From the NCBI RefSeq assembly GCF_029537235.1, contig NZ_CP120638.1, positions 1,426,001-1,490,000 on the forward strand: 64,000 nucleotides of DNA. The letters run 5' to 3'. Positions 35,613-44,911 of the stretch are shown here, one piece after another; the stretch's first letter is position 1, and each line of letters starts with the position of its first letter. The notes under the pieces were generated by a model. It saw only the letters and a program-made list of their open reading frames with translations. It was not told where the DNA came from and made no database searches. The position numbers and the translations under genes are program-made. Source of the stretch: Rhizobium sp. 32-5/1. Lineage in GTDB: Bacteria > Pseudomonadota > Alphaproteobacteria > Rhizobiales > Rhizobiaceae.

Positions 35613-36302
35613 TCCGTATCCCCCTGGTGTCTCATCCGGTTCGCTCTGTTCGGAAACGATTATCAGAGCCGAATAACAACGCGTTGTGCGGAACTTTGTT
35701 CCTCTCCAGCGGATACAGCGTATCTCGATCGTGTCGCAGGAGGGTCTGGGGATCTACACCGTGGAACTTTATTTGAAGGTTCGTCTGGCCTGCTGGGAAG
35801 GAATGAGCCGGCGTCAGGCTGCGAAGCATTTCAACATATCGCGCGACAGCGTTGCCAAGATGATGTCCTATTCGACGCCACCAGGTTATCAGCGGCAATC
35901 ACCAATCCGGCGGCCCAAGCTGGATGCGTTCGTTTCGACCATCGAGCATTGGTTGGAGGACGATCTGAAGGTGCCGCGCACGCTGTGCCATACGGCCAAG
36001 CAGGTATTCGACCGGGCGATCGAAGGGCTTCCAGGTCTCGCCGATCACCTGTTCGTAGGCGGAAAACGCCCCCTCGGCTGCCATCCTGAGCGGCTCCGGC
36101 CCCGTGCCGGCCTGCCCTTCGGTGCGGGTAAAAGGAACCGGCGGAAGGCGGCGCTTTCACCGGTCCGGGACGGCTGAGGGAGCAAATTCGGTTACGGCCA
36201 AACGGGTGGCACACCTGCGACGGACGCGGGCCTGATTTGCGAAACGAGGCTGGTCCGGCCGCACAGCGGCGCGACAGCGGCCTCTTTAAAGGCGTTGCGT
36301 TG
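35613..36302. other. Gap of about 690 bp holding an IS21-type remnant
   Basis: Between the amidohydrolase and the tandem GNAT gene, both on the minus strand, lie the transposase remnant at 35737-36020 and, right of it, about 280 bp of GC-rich DNA with no recognisable gene. Minus-strand frames across the remnant are open but show no known family. This gap separates the two operons and probably holds the promoter of the amidohydrolase operon at its left end. Confidence 0.55.
35737..36020 (+). pseudogene. Truncated IS21-family transposase (IstA N-terminus)
   Basis: The plus strand encodes GIYTVELYLKVRLACWEGMS, RRQAAKHFNISRDSVAKMM and SYSTPPGYQRQSPIRRPKLD, a clear match to the N-terminal helix-turn-helix region of IstA. 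It continues to CHTAKQVFDR and then loses all resemblance; the catalytic DDE domain and IstB are absent. Only about 90 of 500 residues remain. No terminal inverted repeats or target duplication are evident, so this is an old remnant and not a mobile unit. Confidence 0.8.
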
Positions 36303-37202
36303 TCATCCCATCGATTGGGAGGCAAGAGCGAACAGTTTAGCGCGTCCATCGCCAGCCGCTCCGTAATCGACACCTTCGCCGAGCGTCATAGTCGTGACGG
36401 TGTCAAAGATCGGAAGGCCGCATTGCTGTACAAAGTTGGCAAAGGACCCCGTGTCAAAATGGGTGTCAATACGCAGGAAACGACCAGCGTGAGCTTCCAC
36501 CTGCGGCCCCGCAATGGCGATCGCCTCTTCAACGGACAATGCGGCAACCGGACCCAGCACGTGGCCCCGTCCAAAGGCACGGCTCATGGAATATGCCGAC
36601 AATTTTTCGCCCCGAAACAGCCCATAGCAGAGCGAAATCTCGAACAAACGGGCGAGATGGACGGGGCGAGAAACCGCAAATCCTGGCGCGTCGAGTGCGA
36701 TCACCGCATCGAGATCGCTTGATCGCAACGGCCTGATCTCATGCCCGGCAGGCAAGTCAGTCGTCTCCGCCGGTCTGCGGGCCTCACCCTGGCACTGGAA
36801 CACCGTCTGCCGCGCCACAAAATCCAACGAGCGATAGAGGCGGCGCGCGGCGCGCGTTGCATTGAGCCGCAGGCCCATGCCGGGGCACTCGGCCAGAACA
36901 CGCTGCATCAGCCATTTCGCCGTCCCATTGGCCTGCAACCGAGGCGATGTGATCAGCATTCCAAGGGTCGCGAAATGCTCTCCGTGGGGGAACCACATGG
37001 CTGAGCCCATCACACGGTCGATTTCGTCGAGAGCGACGAAACCGCGGCCGAGTTCACGCAGATATTGCCAATCTTCTGCCCGATGCGGCCAGCCGACCGC
37101 AATCGACAGCGCATGCAACTGCTCCAGCTCGACATCCGCCACGTCGGCGAAACGCATCTGGTAGGCGTCGACATGCAACGTGTCGGGTATTTTCAGATCC
37201 AT
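36303..37202 (-). CDS. Tandem GNAT-family acetyltransferase (two-domain)
   Basis: This 299-aa protein has an N-terminal GNAT domain with the substrate-loop signature SIAVGWPHRAEDWQYLRELGRG, MLITSPRLQANGTAKWLMQ (acetyl-CoA loop) and RAARRLYRSLDFV. A second GNAT-like half begins near residue 165 (IRPLRSSDLDAVIALDAPGF, GHVLGPVAALSVEEA, RFLRIDTHFDTG). ATG 37202 follows GGGAGG by six bases. The GWPHR-EDW segment recurs in the gene at 48297, so the two are paralogues; both sit beside amine/amino-acid catabolic genes. An acetyltransferase for a small amine is likely, not proven. It is divergent from the deacylase gene. Confidence 0.85.
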   Translation of the reverse strand: MDLKIPDTLHVDAYQMRFADVADVELEQLHALSIAVGWPHRAEDWQYLRELGRGFVALDEIDRVMGSAMWFPHGEHFATLGMLITSPRLQANGTAKWLMQRVLAECPGMGLRLNATRAARRLYRSLDFVARQTVFQCQGEARRPAETTDLPAGHEIRPLRSSDLDAVIALDAPGFAVSRPVHLARLFEISLCYGLFRGEKLSAYSMSRAFGRGHVLGPVAALSVEEAIAIAGPQVEAHAGRFLRIDTHFDTGSFANFVQQCGLPIFDTVTTMTLGEGVDYGAAGDGRAKLFALASQSMG

Positions 37203-37436
37203 CGTCCGCCTCCCTGGTGCCAAGCGAACCTGCCGTCAGCCGCTCGATACATTCTTTTACGCGTATTCTAGCCGGCCCCTACAGAACATTCCGCTTCAGC
37301 GACCTCATCCAGCACAAGAATTGACCGTATGGTGATCGCTTTCGGCAGCCATTCATGCCGTTCGCGCCTAATCTTTCAAGTCAAACTGCAACCAAGAGCC
37401 GAAGCGGGTGCCAGAAACCGCACGAGGAACAGCGCA

Positions 37437-38560
37437 ATGAATGCCACCGATATCCTGACAGCGCTGGTGAGCTTCCCGTCCATCGTCGGCACGCCCAATG
37501 CCGGCATCGTCGAATGGGTCAGTTCGTATCTCGAGGGCTTCGGCATCACCGTGCATATACTTCCCGGCCCCGAGGGCGACAGGGCCAATCTCTTCGCCAC
37601 CATCGGCCCCTCGGACAAAGCTGGTTACATTCTTTCCGGTCACATGGACGTCGTTCCCGCGCACGAAGGGGGTGGAGCAGTGATCCATTTTCCCTGCGGC
37701 GCGATGGAGAAAAGCTCTTTGGCCGTGGCACCAGCGACATGAAGGGGTTTCTAGCCGCCATGCTGGCAGCCGTCCCCGCGCTTGTCGCATCACCACTAAC
37801 CCGGCCCATCCATCTCGCCTTTTCCTATGACGAAGAAGCCGGATGTCGCGGGGTGCCGCATCTCCTTGCCCAGTTGCCCGAGATGTGCGTGGCACCGCTG
37901 GGCGCGGTGATCGGCGAACCCAGCGGCATGCGGCCTATTCTGGCGCACAAGGGCAAGGCAGCCGCCCGTATCACGCTACGGGGCCGATCCGGTCACTCGT
38001 CCCGGCCGGATCTCGGTTTGAATGCTGTGCACGCCATGGCCACGGTGTTGCAGGCGGCCGTGTCGGCGGCACAGGATCTCGCAAGCGGACCTTTAGACCC
38101 GACCTTCGAGCCAGCCTATTCCTCGTTACAGGTGGGCCTGATCCAGGGTGGCCAAGCGCTCAACATCATTCCCGATTTCTGCACGCTGGACGTCGAGGCA
38201 CGTGCCATCTCCGGCGTCGATCCCGCCGCCCTGCTGGCACCGATCCGCATTGCGGCCGAGGCACTGCGGGTATCCGGGATCGGCATCGAATGGGAAGATC
38301 TGAGCGCCTATCCCGCCCTCTCCTTGGCGCGGCATAAGGCCCTTGCCGACCTCTTGACGGAACTCACTGACCAGGAACCGCTCGCCGCCGTCAGCTACGG
38401 GACGGAAGCAGGCCTTTTCCAGGCAGCCGGCGTGGACGCTATCATCTGCGGTCCGGGTGATATCGGCCGCGCCCACAGGCCCGACGAATACATCCTGGTG
38501 GGTGAGCTTTCGGCCTGCCAGGCCATGATCGAGGCGCTCGGCAAGCACTGCTGCGCCTAA
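37437..38560 (+). CDS. M20-family acetylornithine deacetylase-like hydrolase, frameshift at about 37670
   Basis: This is an M20 metallohydrolase of the ArgE/DapE type, about 375 aa. The zinc ligand His lies in [13 protein letters not shown], the bridging Asp in [17 protein letters not shown], general base and zinc Glu in [17 protein letters not shown], and the last His in [16 protein letters not shown]. The dimerisation domain is between. One G appears missing from the G5 run at 37668-37672; adding it gives [18 protein letters not shown] and continuity. It removes the acetyl group from N2-acetylornithine or a similar N-acyl amino acid. It heads a plus-strand operon with a hydroxyacid dehydrogenase and a cupin and is divergent from the GNAT gene. 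Confidence 0.87.
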
Positions 38561-38592
38561 CTTCTCCACAGATACCGAACGGACCCCTGCCC

Positions 38593-39515
38593 ATGACCTT
38601 CCTCTTCCACTCCGACGTCCAGCGCGGCGCAATCTTCCGGGAGGCGTTTGCGCGGGATCTGCCAGATCTGCCTTTTTCCATGGACCCCGGCACAGTTGAT
38701 CCGGAATCCGTGCGTTACCTGATTACCTGGACGGTTCCCGAAAACCTGCAGCGCTACCGTAATCTCGAAGTGCTGTTTTCCATCGGCGCCGGCGTCGACC
38801 AGTTTCGCATCGCCGACGTGCCGGACCATGTGAAGGTCGTTCGCATGGTGGAAGAAGGCATCGTGCGCATGATGCAGGAATATGTGACGCTTGCCGTACT
38901 CTCGCTGCACCGTGACCTACCGGCCTATCTGGGCCAGCAGCGGCAAGGGATCTGGCAGGCTCTTGCCCCGGTACAGGCGGCTGAACGGCGTGTCGGCGTG
39001 CTTGGCCTCGGCATGCTCGGACAGGCCGTACTCGAGCGGTTGAAGCCCTTCGGTTTCCAGCTTTCGGGCTGGAGCCGATCGGCCCACGAGATTGATGGCG
39101 TGACGTGCCATGCGGGAAGCGATGGCCTGAACGATATGCTTTCTGCAACCGACATTCTGATCTGCCTGCTTCCGCTGACGACCGAAACGCGCGGTTTGCT
39201 GAATGCGGATCTCTTCAGTCGCCTGCCGCAGGGGCTGGCCTCGTTCATACCGGTCGGGGACCACAGCTCGACCACGAGGACCTGATCTCGGCCCTCGACA
39301 GCGGCCAGCTCTCCGGTGCCGTCGTCGATGTCACCGATCCCGAACCGCTTCCAGCTGGCCATGCCTTCTGGAGCCATCACCGCATCCTGCTGACACCCCA
39401 CGTTGCGAGTGTCACGCAGCCGCATTCTGCCGCGAAGGCCGTCATCGACAACATCAAACGCCTGCGCGCCGGTCTCGATCCGACAGGCCTTGTCGACCGC
39501 CGTCGCGGATACTGA
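38593..39515 (+). CDS. D-2-hydroxyacid dehydrogenase (GhrA-type), frameshift at about 39243
   Basis: This is a glyoxylate/hydroxypyruvate reductase A-like enzyme of about 308 aa. Seen are [11 protein letters not shown], the NAD(P) Rossmann motif [31 protein letters not shown], and [20 protein letters not shown]. The frame breaks at LPQGLAS; one extra G in TCGTTC at 39241-39245 gives [20 protein letters not shown] with the catalytic Arg, then [12 protein letters not shown] (Glu), and [15 protein letters not shown] (catalytic His), ending at 39515. It reduces a 2-keto acid to the D-hydroxy acid. It lies 32 bp after the M20 hydrolase. Confidence 0.87.
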
Positions 39516-39539
39516 CTTCTTCAACCCGAAAGGAAAACC

Positions 39540-39890
39540 ATGTCGCTTCTGAAAACCATCGACCCCACGCCATCGTTTGCTCCGCGCCAGGCGGTGCCAA
39601 CACCGGAACGACTGATCTCCGGAACCCCCAGCTTCAGGACCTGGGCGCAGGACGCCGCCCGCAACGACACCATTCACACCGGTGTATGGGAGGCCACCCC
39701 GGGCCTTACCCACTCGATCAAGGGCGAGACCTTCGAGTTCTGCCATATCCTCTCCGGTTTGGTGGAAATCACGCCGGAAGGCGGCGAGCCGGTGACTTAC
39801 AAGGCTGGCGACAGTTTCGTCATGAAGCCCGGCTTCGTCGGCACATGGCGGACGATCGAAACCGTCCGCAAGATCTATGTGACGGCTTAA
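39540..39890 (+). CDS. Cupin-domain protein
   Basis: This 116-aa single cupin barrel resembles the EutQ-type cupin group: GVWEATPGLTHSIKGETFEFCHILSG (motif 1 with His and Glu residues) and KAGDSFVMKPGFVGTWRTIETVRKIYV (motif 2). The conserved WE-T.G.....GETFEFCHIL pattern is common in cupins linked to amine or amino-acid catabolism, with unknown activity. It ends the operon 24 bp after the dehydrogenase; a strong hairpin follows within nine bases. Confidence 0.83.
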   Translation: MSLLKTIDPTPSFAPRQAVPTPERLISGTPSFRTWAQDAARNDTIHTGVWEATPGLTHSIKGETFEFCHILSGLVEITPEGGEPVTYKAGDSFVMKPGFVGTWRTIETVRKIYVTA

Positions 39891-39898
39891 AGGCGTGA

Positions 39899-39929
39899 GG
39901 CAGCGGCGGTCATCCCGTCCGCCGCTGCC
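39899..39929 (+). terminator. Stem-loop after the cupin gene
   Basis: A perfect 11-bp GC-rich stem (GGCAGCGGCGG / CCGCCGCTGCC) with a nine-base loop lies nine bases after the cupin stop. No T run follows, so termination may be partial or Rho-assisted. It separates the M20-GhrA-cupin unit from the aldehyde-dehydrogenase unit. Confidence 0.65.
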
Positions 39930-40063
39930 ACAACAGAGCGCCGAAGATTAAGCTGCGCGGCGGCCGCAAAACAGGGTTTTCATCCGTCGCCCCTGCAGTG
40001 ATCGGGGCAAGCTACTCCAGCCGATCCGCTAGCCTCGCAAGACAGCGATCCGAGGTAATTCTG

Positions 40064-41527
40064 ATGACCCTGAGTTTCGATCCAGACAGCCTGTCCCTTC
40101 CGATCGGGCATTTCATCGGAGATAACCTCATCCCGGCCCATGGTGTCATCCCGATGCACCGGCCCTCCGATGGCAAGGCCTATGCCGGTTGCCCGCTCGC
40201 CGACGCCGACATGGTCGACCGTGCAGTCGAGACCGCCAAGGCGGCATTGAAGACAAGCAACTGGGGCGGTGTCCGCCCGCGCGAGCGGCTGAAGGTGATG
40301 CACCGCTGGGCCGATATGATCCAGCAGGATGCCGTGACGCTAGCCCGGCTCGAAGCCCTTTCCTCGACCCGGCCGGTCGGCCATCTCGTTGAAGGCGACA
40401 TTGCCATTTCGGCCGAGCAGATCCGTTTCTTCGCCGAATTCGCCGACAAGGAAGGCAGCGACCTCGTGCCGACCGATGACGGCAATCTCGGCATGATCCT
40501 TACCGAACCCTATGGCGTGGTGGGTGCCATCACCCCATGGAACTTCCCCATCTCCATGGCCGTGTGGAAGCTCGGCCCGGCCCTTGCCGCCGGCAATGCC
40601 GTGGTCCTGAAGCCCTCGGAGATGACGCCGTTTTCCGCCATTTATCTCGCGGAACTTGCCCTGCGCGCCGGCATGCCGGCCGGTTTAATCAATGTAGTCC
40701 TCGGGAATGGTCAACTGACGGGCAATGCCATCACCGGCCATCCAGACATTGCCAAGGTCAGTTTCACCGGCTCGACGCGCGCAGGTTCGGCGATCATGGA
40801 AAATGTCGCCCACACCGGCATCAAACCCATGACGCTGGAACTCGGCGGCAAGAGCCCGCAATTGGTCTTCGCCGATGCCGATCTCGACAAGGCGGCGGCA
40901 GCAATCGCCACCAGCATCATCAGCAATGCCGGACAGGCCTGCGTTGCCGGTTCGCGCCTGATCGTCGAAGAGAGTGTTGCAGCGCCGCTTGTCGAGGCGA
41001 TCCTGCGTTACATGAACGCCGTTCATCCCCTGCCGACCTGGGATGAGGCAGCGCAGTATTCGCCCATCATTTCCGACCAGCAGCGCCAGCGGATCCATTC
41101 GATTGTCTCGGCGGCGGTTGCCGCTGGCGGCGAATGCCTCACAGGCGGTGCGCCGATGGATACGCCCGGCTATTTCTATGCCCCGACGCTGATTGCCGGC
41201 GTCGGCGAACAATCTCCGGCCGTCACGCAGGAGATCTTTGGTCCTGTGCTGACACTCCAGACCTTCCGCGAGGAAGAAGAAGCACTGGCACTGGCCGAGC
41301 ATCCCACCTACGGGCTGGCCGCCGGGGTTTTCACCCGCGACCTTTCCCGGGCGATCCGCATCACCCGCCGCCTTCAGGCCGGAACGATCTGGGTCAACCG
41401 TTACGGCCGCTCGCGCGACCATATCCTGCCGACCGGCGGCTACAAGCAATCCGGCATCGGCAAGGACCTTGGCCGTGAAGCCTTCCAGGCCAACCGCAAG
41501 AGCAAGAGCGTCTTGATCAGACTTTGA
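40064..41527 (+). CDS. Aldehyde dehydrogenase (NAD(P)-dependent)
   Basis: This 487-aa ALDH superfamily enzyme has the cofactor-binding VGAITPWNFPISMAVWKLGPAL and VSFTGSTRAGSAI, the general base Glu in MTLELGGKSPQLVF, and the catalytic Cys in NAGQACVAGSRLIVEE near residue 285. The C-terminal GPVLTLQTF and WVNRYGRSRDHILPTGGYKQSGIGKDLG segments close the active site. It oxidises an aldehyde, for example an aminoaldehyde, to the acid. I start at MTLSFDPD (40064). It is the first of three dehydrogenase genes; the next follows four bases later. Confidence 0.9.
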   Translation: MTLSFDPDSLSLPIGHFIGDNLIPAHGVIPMHRPSDGKAYAGCPLADADMVDRAVETAKAALKTSNWGGVRPRERLKVMHRWADMIQQDAVTLARLEALSSTRPVGHLVEGDIAISAEQIRFFAEFADKEGSDLVPTDDGNLGMILTEPYGVVGAITPWNFPISMAVWKLGPALAAGNAVVLKPSEMTPFSAIYLAELALRAGMPAGLINVVLGNGQLTGNAITGHPDIAKVSFTGSTRAGSAIMENVAHTGIKPMTLELGGKSPQLVFADADLDKAAAAIATSIISNAGQACVAGSRLIVEESVAAPLVEAILRYMNAVHPLPTWDEAAQYSPIISDQQRQRIHSIVSAAVAAGGECLTGGAPMDTPGYFYAPTLIAGVGEQSPAVTQEIFGPVLTLQTFREEEEALALAEHPTYGLAAGVFTRDLSRAIRITRRLQAGTIWVNRYGRSRDHILPTGGYKQSGIGKDLGREAFQANRKSKSVLIRL

Positions 41528-41531
41528 GGAC

Positions 41532-42581
41532 ATGCCCATGACGAAAACCCACAGGATTGCCCTTATTCCCGGTGACGGCATCGGAGGTGACGTCACGGCT
41601 GCTGCCTGGGCGGTGCTGCAGAAGGCGGCGGGGTCGGCCGGCTTTGTGCTCGAAGGTACCGAATTCCCTTGGTCCTGTGCCTTCTACAGGCAAACCGGCG
41701 CGATGATGCCGCAAGATGGGATTGAGACATTGCGTGGTTTCGACGCCATCCTGCTCGGCGCGGTCGGCTGGCCGCAGCAGGTGCCGGATTCGGTTTCGCT
41801 GCACGGCCTCCTGCTGCCGATCCGCAAGAGCTTCGTGCAATACGCCAATATCCGCCCCCATCGCCTGCTGCCGGGGGTTCAGGGTCCGCTGAGAGCTGAG
41901 GCCTTCGACATTCTCTGCATCCGCGAAAACACGGAGGGCGAATATTCCGGCGCCGGCGGCCGCATTCATCAGGGCACAGCCAATGAAGTGGCGGTCGAAA
42001 CCTCGATCTTCACGCGCACGGGCGTCGAGCGCATCCTGCGTTTCGCCTTCGGACAGGCGCGCAATCGCCGCGGCAAGCTCGCCTCCGTCACCAAGTCGAA
42101 CGCGCAGAAATACTCGATGGTGTTCTGGGACGAGGTGACCCATCAGCTCGCGGCCGAGTATCCGGATGTCGAGGTCACCAGCTATCACATCGACGCGATG
42201 GCGGCGCGCATGGTCATGGCGCCGGAAACCCTCGACGTCGTCGTCGCCTCCAATCTCTTCGGCGATATCCTCACCGATCTCGGCGCCGCCATCCAGGGCG
42301 GGCTCGGCTATGCCGCGTCCGCCAACATCAATCCGGACAGAGGCGCCCCCTCGATGTTCGAGCCTGTGCATGGCTCGGCGCCCGATATCGCCCATCTCGG
42401 CATCGCCAATTCGATCGCGACCATCTGGTCTGGAGCGATGATGCTCGACCATCTGGGTGAAACCGACGCTGCCGCTGCGATCATGGCGGCCATCGAGCGC
42501 ACGACGGCAAGCGGCATCGGCACCATTCCGGGCAAGGACAGGACGGAAACGATCACCGCTGCGATCCTCGCGGCACTCTGA
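41532..42581 (+). CDS. Isocitrate/isopropylmalate-family dehydrogenase, tartrate dehydrogenase-like
   Basis: This 349-aa beta-decarboxylating dehydrogenase carries RIALIPGDGIGGDVTAAAW, QYANIRPHRLLPGV (substrate Arg), IRENTEGEYSGAGGRIHQG, the lysine of SVTKSNAQKYSM, and the metal-binding DVVVASNLFGDILTDLGAAIQGGLGYAAS. The NIRPHRLLPG and EGEYSGAGGR patterns fit tartrate dehydrogenase/decarboxylase or D-malate dehydrogenase more than LeuB. It oxidises a 2-hydroxyacid, often with loss of CO2. It is flanked by two aldehyde dehydrogenases on the same transcript. The specific hydroxyacid is unknown. Confidence 0.87.
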   Translation: MPMTKTHRIALIPGDGIGGDVTAAAWAVLQKAAGSAGFVLEGTEFPWSCAFYRQTGAMMPQDGIETLRGFDAILLGAVGWPQQVPDSVSLHGLLLPIRKSFVQYANIRPHRLLPGVQGPLRAEAFDILCIRENTEGEYSGAGGRIHQGTANEVAVETSIFTRTGVERILRFAFGQARNRRGKLASVTKSNAQKYSMVFWDEVTHQLAAEYPDVEVTSYHIDAMAARMVMAPETLDVVVASNLFGDILTDLGAAIQGGLGYAASANINPDRGAPSMFEPVHGSAPDIAHLGIANSIATIWSGAMMLDHLGETDAAAAIMAAIERTTASGIGTIPGKDRTETITAAILAAL

Positions 42582-42604
42582 TTTCTATTGGACAGGACAG
42601 AAAA

Positions 42605-44062
42605 ATGCAGACCTTGAAAGAACCGGGCCTTTTCCGGCAACAGGCTTTGATCGGTGGCCAGTGGACACCGGCGGCGTCAGGCAACACGATCGACGTGATC
42701 GATCCAGCCAGCCAATCCTTGGTCGGCACCGTGCCGGACATGGGCACCGCCGAGACATGTGCAGCCATCGACGCAGCCTCCGCCGCCTATGCCCCCTGGA
42801 AGAAGAAGACCCATGCCGAGCGGGCCGCCCTGCTCGAAGCCTGGCATGCGCTGATGCTCGAGCACATCGAGGACCTTGCGCTGATCCTGACGACAGAACA
42901 GGGCAAGCCCTTGGACGAGGCACGCGGCGAAATCCGCTACGGCGCCTCCTTCGTCAAATGGTTCGCCGAGGAAGCCCGGCGCATCGAGGGCCACACCATT
43001 CCCTCGCCCACGCCGGACCGGCGGATCGTCGTCCTGAAGGAGCCGGTCGGCGTCTGCGGCATTATCACACCCTGGAACTTCCCCAATGCGATGATCACCC
43101 GCAAGGTCGCTCCGGCCCTTGCCGCCGGCTGCACCGTGGTCATCAAACCGTCCGAATTCACGCCCTACTCGGCGCTGGCAATCGGCTGGCTTGCCGAAAA
43201 GGCCGGCATTCCGGCCGGCGTCATCAATATCGTCACCGGCATGCCGGCCGACATCGGCAACGAGATCATGGCAAACGAGACGGTGCGGAAAATCTCCTTC
43301 ACCGGTTCGACGAGAGTCGGTTCGCTTTTGATGCGCGGCGCAGCCGATAGCGTGAAGCGGCTTTCGCTCGAACTTGGCGGCAATGCACCGTTCATCGTCT
43401 TCGACGACGCCGACCTCGATCTGGCCGTGGAAGGTGCCATCGCCTCGAAATTCCGCAATGGCGGGCAGACCTGCGTCTGCGCCAACCGTATTCTCGTGCA
43501 GGCCAGCGTCTATGAGACCTTTGCAGGAAAACTCAGCAGCCGTGTCAACGCCATGAAGGTCGGCCCCGGCACCGAATCCGGCGTTTCGATCGGGCCGATG
43601 ATCAACCAGGCCGCCATCGCCAAGATCAACCGCCATGTCGAAGACGCGCTGGCCAAGGGAGCGACGATTGTCACGACCCGCACGAACATGCCAGCCGGCG
43701 AACAATATGCCGCCCCCATGGTTCTCACCGGCGCCACGACGGAGATGCAGCTTGCCAGCGAGGAGACCTTTGGCCCGGTGGCACCGCTCTTCCGCTTCGA
43801 AACCGAGGAAGAGGCGCTGACAATCGCCAATGGCACGCCCTATGGCCTTGCCGCCTACTTCTACACCGAGAATCTGAGGCGCGCCTGGCGTGTCGGCGAG
43901 GCGCTGGAATTCGGCATGGTGGGCCTCAACACCGGCGCCATCTCCACCGAAGTCGCGCCCTTCGGCGGCGTCAAACAGTCCGGCCTCGGCCGCGAGGGTG
44001 CCAGGGCCGGCATCGACGAATATCTGGAAATGAAGTCCTTCCACATCGGCGGGCTCGCCTGA
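42605..44062 (+). CDS. gabD: NAD(P)-dependent succinate-semialdehyde dehydrogenase
   Basis: This 485-aa ALDH closely follows the GabD pattern: N-terminal FRQQALIGGQWTPAASGNTIDV, AWHALMLEHIEDLALILTTEQGKPLDEARGEI, GVCGIITPWNFPNAMITRKV, LELGGNAPFIVFDDADLD (general-base Glu) and NGGQTCVCANRILVQ with the catalytic Cys and the adjacent redox-sensitive Cys near residue 288-290. It ends EVAPFGGVKQSGLGREG. It converts succinate semialdehyde to succinate, the last step of GABA and polyamine breakdown, which fits the aminotransferases and amine oxidases to the right. It lies 23 bp after the tartrate-type dehydrogenase. Confidence 0.88.
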   Translation: MQTLKEPGLFRQQALIGGQWTPAASGNTIDVIDPASQSLVGTVPDMGTAETCAAIDAASAAYAPWKKKTHAERAALLEAWHALMLEHIEDLALILTTEQGKPLDEARGEIRYGASFVKWFAEEARRIEGHTIPSPTPDRRIVVLKEPVGVCGIITPWNFPNAMITRKVAPALAAGCTVVIKPSEFTPYSALAIGWLAEKAGIPAGVINIVTGMPADIGNEIMANETVRKISFTGSTRVGSLLMRGAADSVKRLSLELGGNAPFIVFDDADLDLAVEGAIASKFRNGGQTCVCANRILVQASVYETFAGKLSSRVNAMKVGPGTESGVSIGPMINQAAIAKINRHVEDALAKGATIVTTRTNMPAGEQYAAPMVLTGATTEMQLASEETFGPVAPLFRFETEEEALTIANGTPYGLAAYFYTENLRRAWRVGEALEFGMVGLNTGAISTEVAPFGGVKQSGLGREGARAGIDEYLEMKSFHIGGLA

Positions 44063-44085
44063 GCCTTCCGCGATCTGCAGGAATG

Positions 44086-44128
44086 AAAAAGGGGATGCCA
44101 AGCCCAGCCTCTAACTGAAATGTGGAAT
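44086..44128 (-). repeat. Copy A of an inverted element flanking tetR-yciI-tag
   Basis: Read on the minus strand, this segment begins ATTCCACATTTCAGTTAG, then AGGCTGGGCTTGGCATCCCC and a T5 run. Copy B at 45931-45976 has the same order in plus orientation, matching at about 26 of the first 27 positions bar a few transitions, with the central TTGGCAT turned round. It lies 24 bp after gabD and ends in a T run, so it could also serve as its terminator read from the other strand. Nature unknown: a small inverted-repeat element or a repeated RNA 3' end. Confidence 0.55.
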
Positions 44129-44259
44129 ACTTTCTGTAGCAAATATCCTTCGCGAAACTCCGACTTTTGCGAGTAAGTTTTGCGACAGATGTTCCCCTGA
44201 ATAATCGGTGATGCCGATTTTGTCGCTTAACTCAGGATTTCCACTACAAGCATATGGCT

Positions 44260-44311
44260 TTGACAAATTAGGTCAATTGTCCTAGTAGTGGTTTGCCACT
44301 AGGACAATTGA
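44260..44311 (+). promoter_or_regulatory. TetR promoter with overlapping palindromic operator
   Basis: TTGACA at 44260-44265 is followed after 17 bases by TAGTAG (44283-44288). Across the -10 lies a long inverted repeat: arm TCAATTGTCCTAGT (44273-44286) and its exact complement ACTAGGACAATTGA (44298-44311), with an inner AGTGG/CCACT pairing. It ends six bases before the TetR start codon. This is a typical self-repressing TetR promoter; direct binding is inference. Confidence 0.7.
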
Positions 44312-44317
44312 GCAAAC

Positions 44318-44898
44318 ATGCCGGTATCATCCACCCGTGAAATAATAGTCGAAAAGGCGGATCCCCTTTTTACGAAGGTGGATACGAGGCCACGTCCTTT
44401 GCCGAGATCGCGGCGGCCGTGGGCATCTCGCGCGGCAATTTCTACCACCACTTCAAGACCAAGGATGACATTCTGGATGCAGTAATCGCGCGCCGCATGG
44501 AGCGAACACGCGCGATGCTCGACGGCTGGCAAGCCGATGGCGACGGCCCGCGTGAGCGGGTCTTATCCTTCATCCATATGCTAATCGCCAACCGGGCAAA
44601 GATCATGGCCTTCGGCTGCCCTGTCGGCACCCTGTCCTCCGAACTCGCCAAGCTCGATCACGCGGCGCAAAACCGTGCGGCCGAAATCTTCGGCGTGTTC
44701 CGCGACTGGCTCGCCAACCAATTTCGGGCGCTTGGTGCAGGCGACCGCGCCGAGGCGCTGGCGCTGCATCTTCTGGCACGGTCGCAAGGGGTGGCGGTCA
44801 TGGCCACGGCGTTCCGCGACGAAACTTTCATCCGCAGCGAGGTTGCCGAAATAGAGCACTGGCTGGCAACCTTGCCGAACCTTTCCCCGTCCAACTGA
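44318..44898 (+). CDS. TetR-family transcriptional regulator, frameshift at about 44369
   Basis: This is a TetR-family repressor of about 193 aa. MPVSSTREIIVEKADPLF is followed after one missing T (run 44367-44371) by YEGGYEATSFAEIAAAVGISRG and NFYHHFKTKDDILDAVIARR, the diagnostic TetR helix-turn-helix. The C-terminal domain has CPVGTLSSELAKLDHAAQNRAAEIFGVFRDWL, a pattern of the subgroup (TetR_C) that regulates small-molecule or detoxification genes. It sits after its own palindromic operator and before yciI by 13 bp. The downstream yciI and tag genes are the likely regulon. Confidence 0.85.
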
Positions 44899-44911
44899 CC
44901 AAAGAGCACCG

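Noticed and set aside
35831..36373. Minus-strand frames across the IS21 remnant, including one reading AYEQVIGETWKPFDRPVEYLL
   Set aside because: One segment looks protein-like, but it lies opposite the clear IstA match and shows no family I can name; not supported as a gene.
40685..41596. Long minus-strand frame opposite the first aldehyde dehydrogenase
   Set aside because: Mirror of a well-conserved enzyme gene; no independent start signal.
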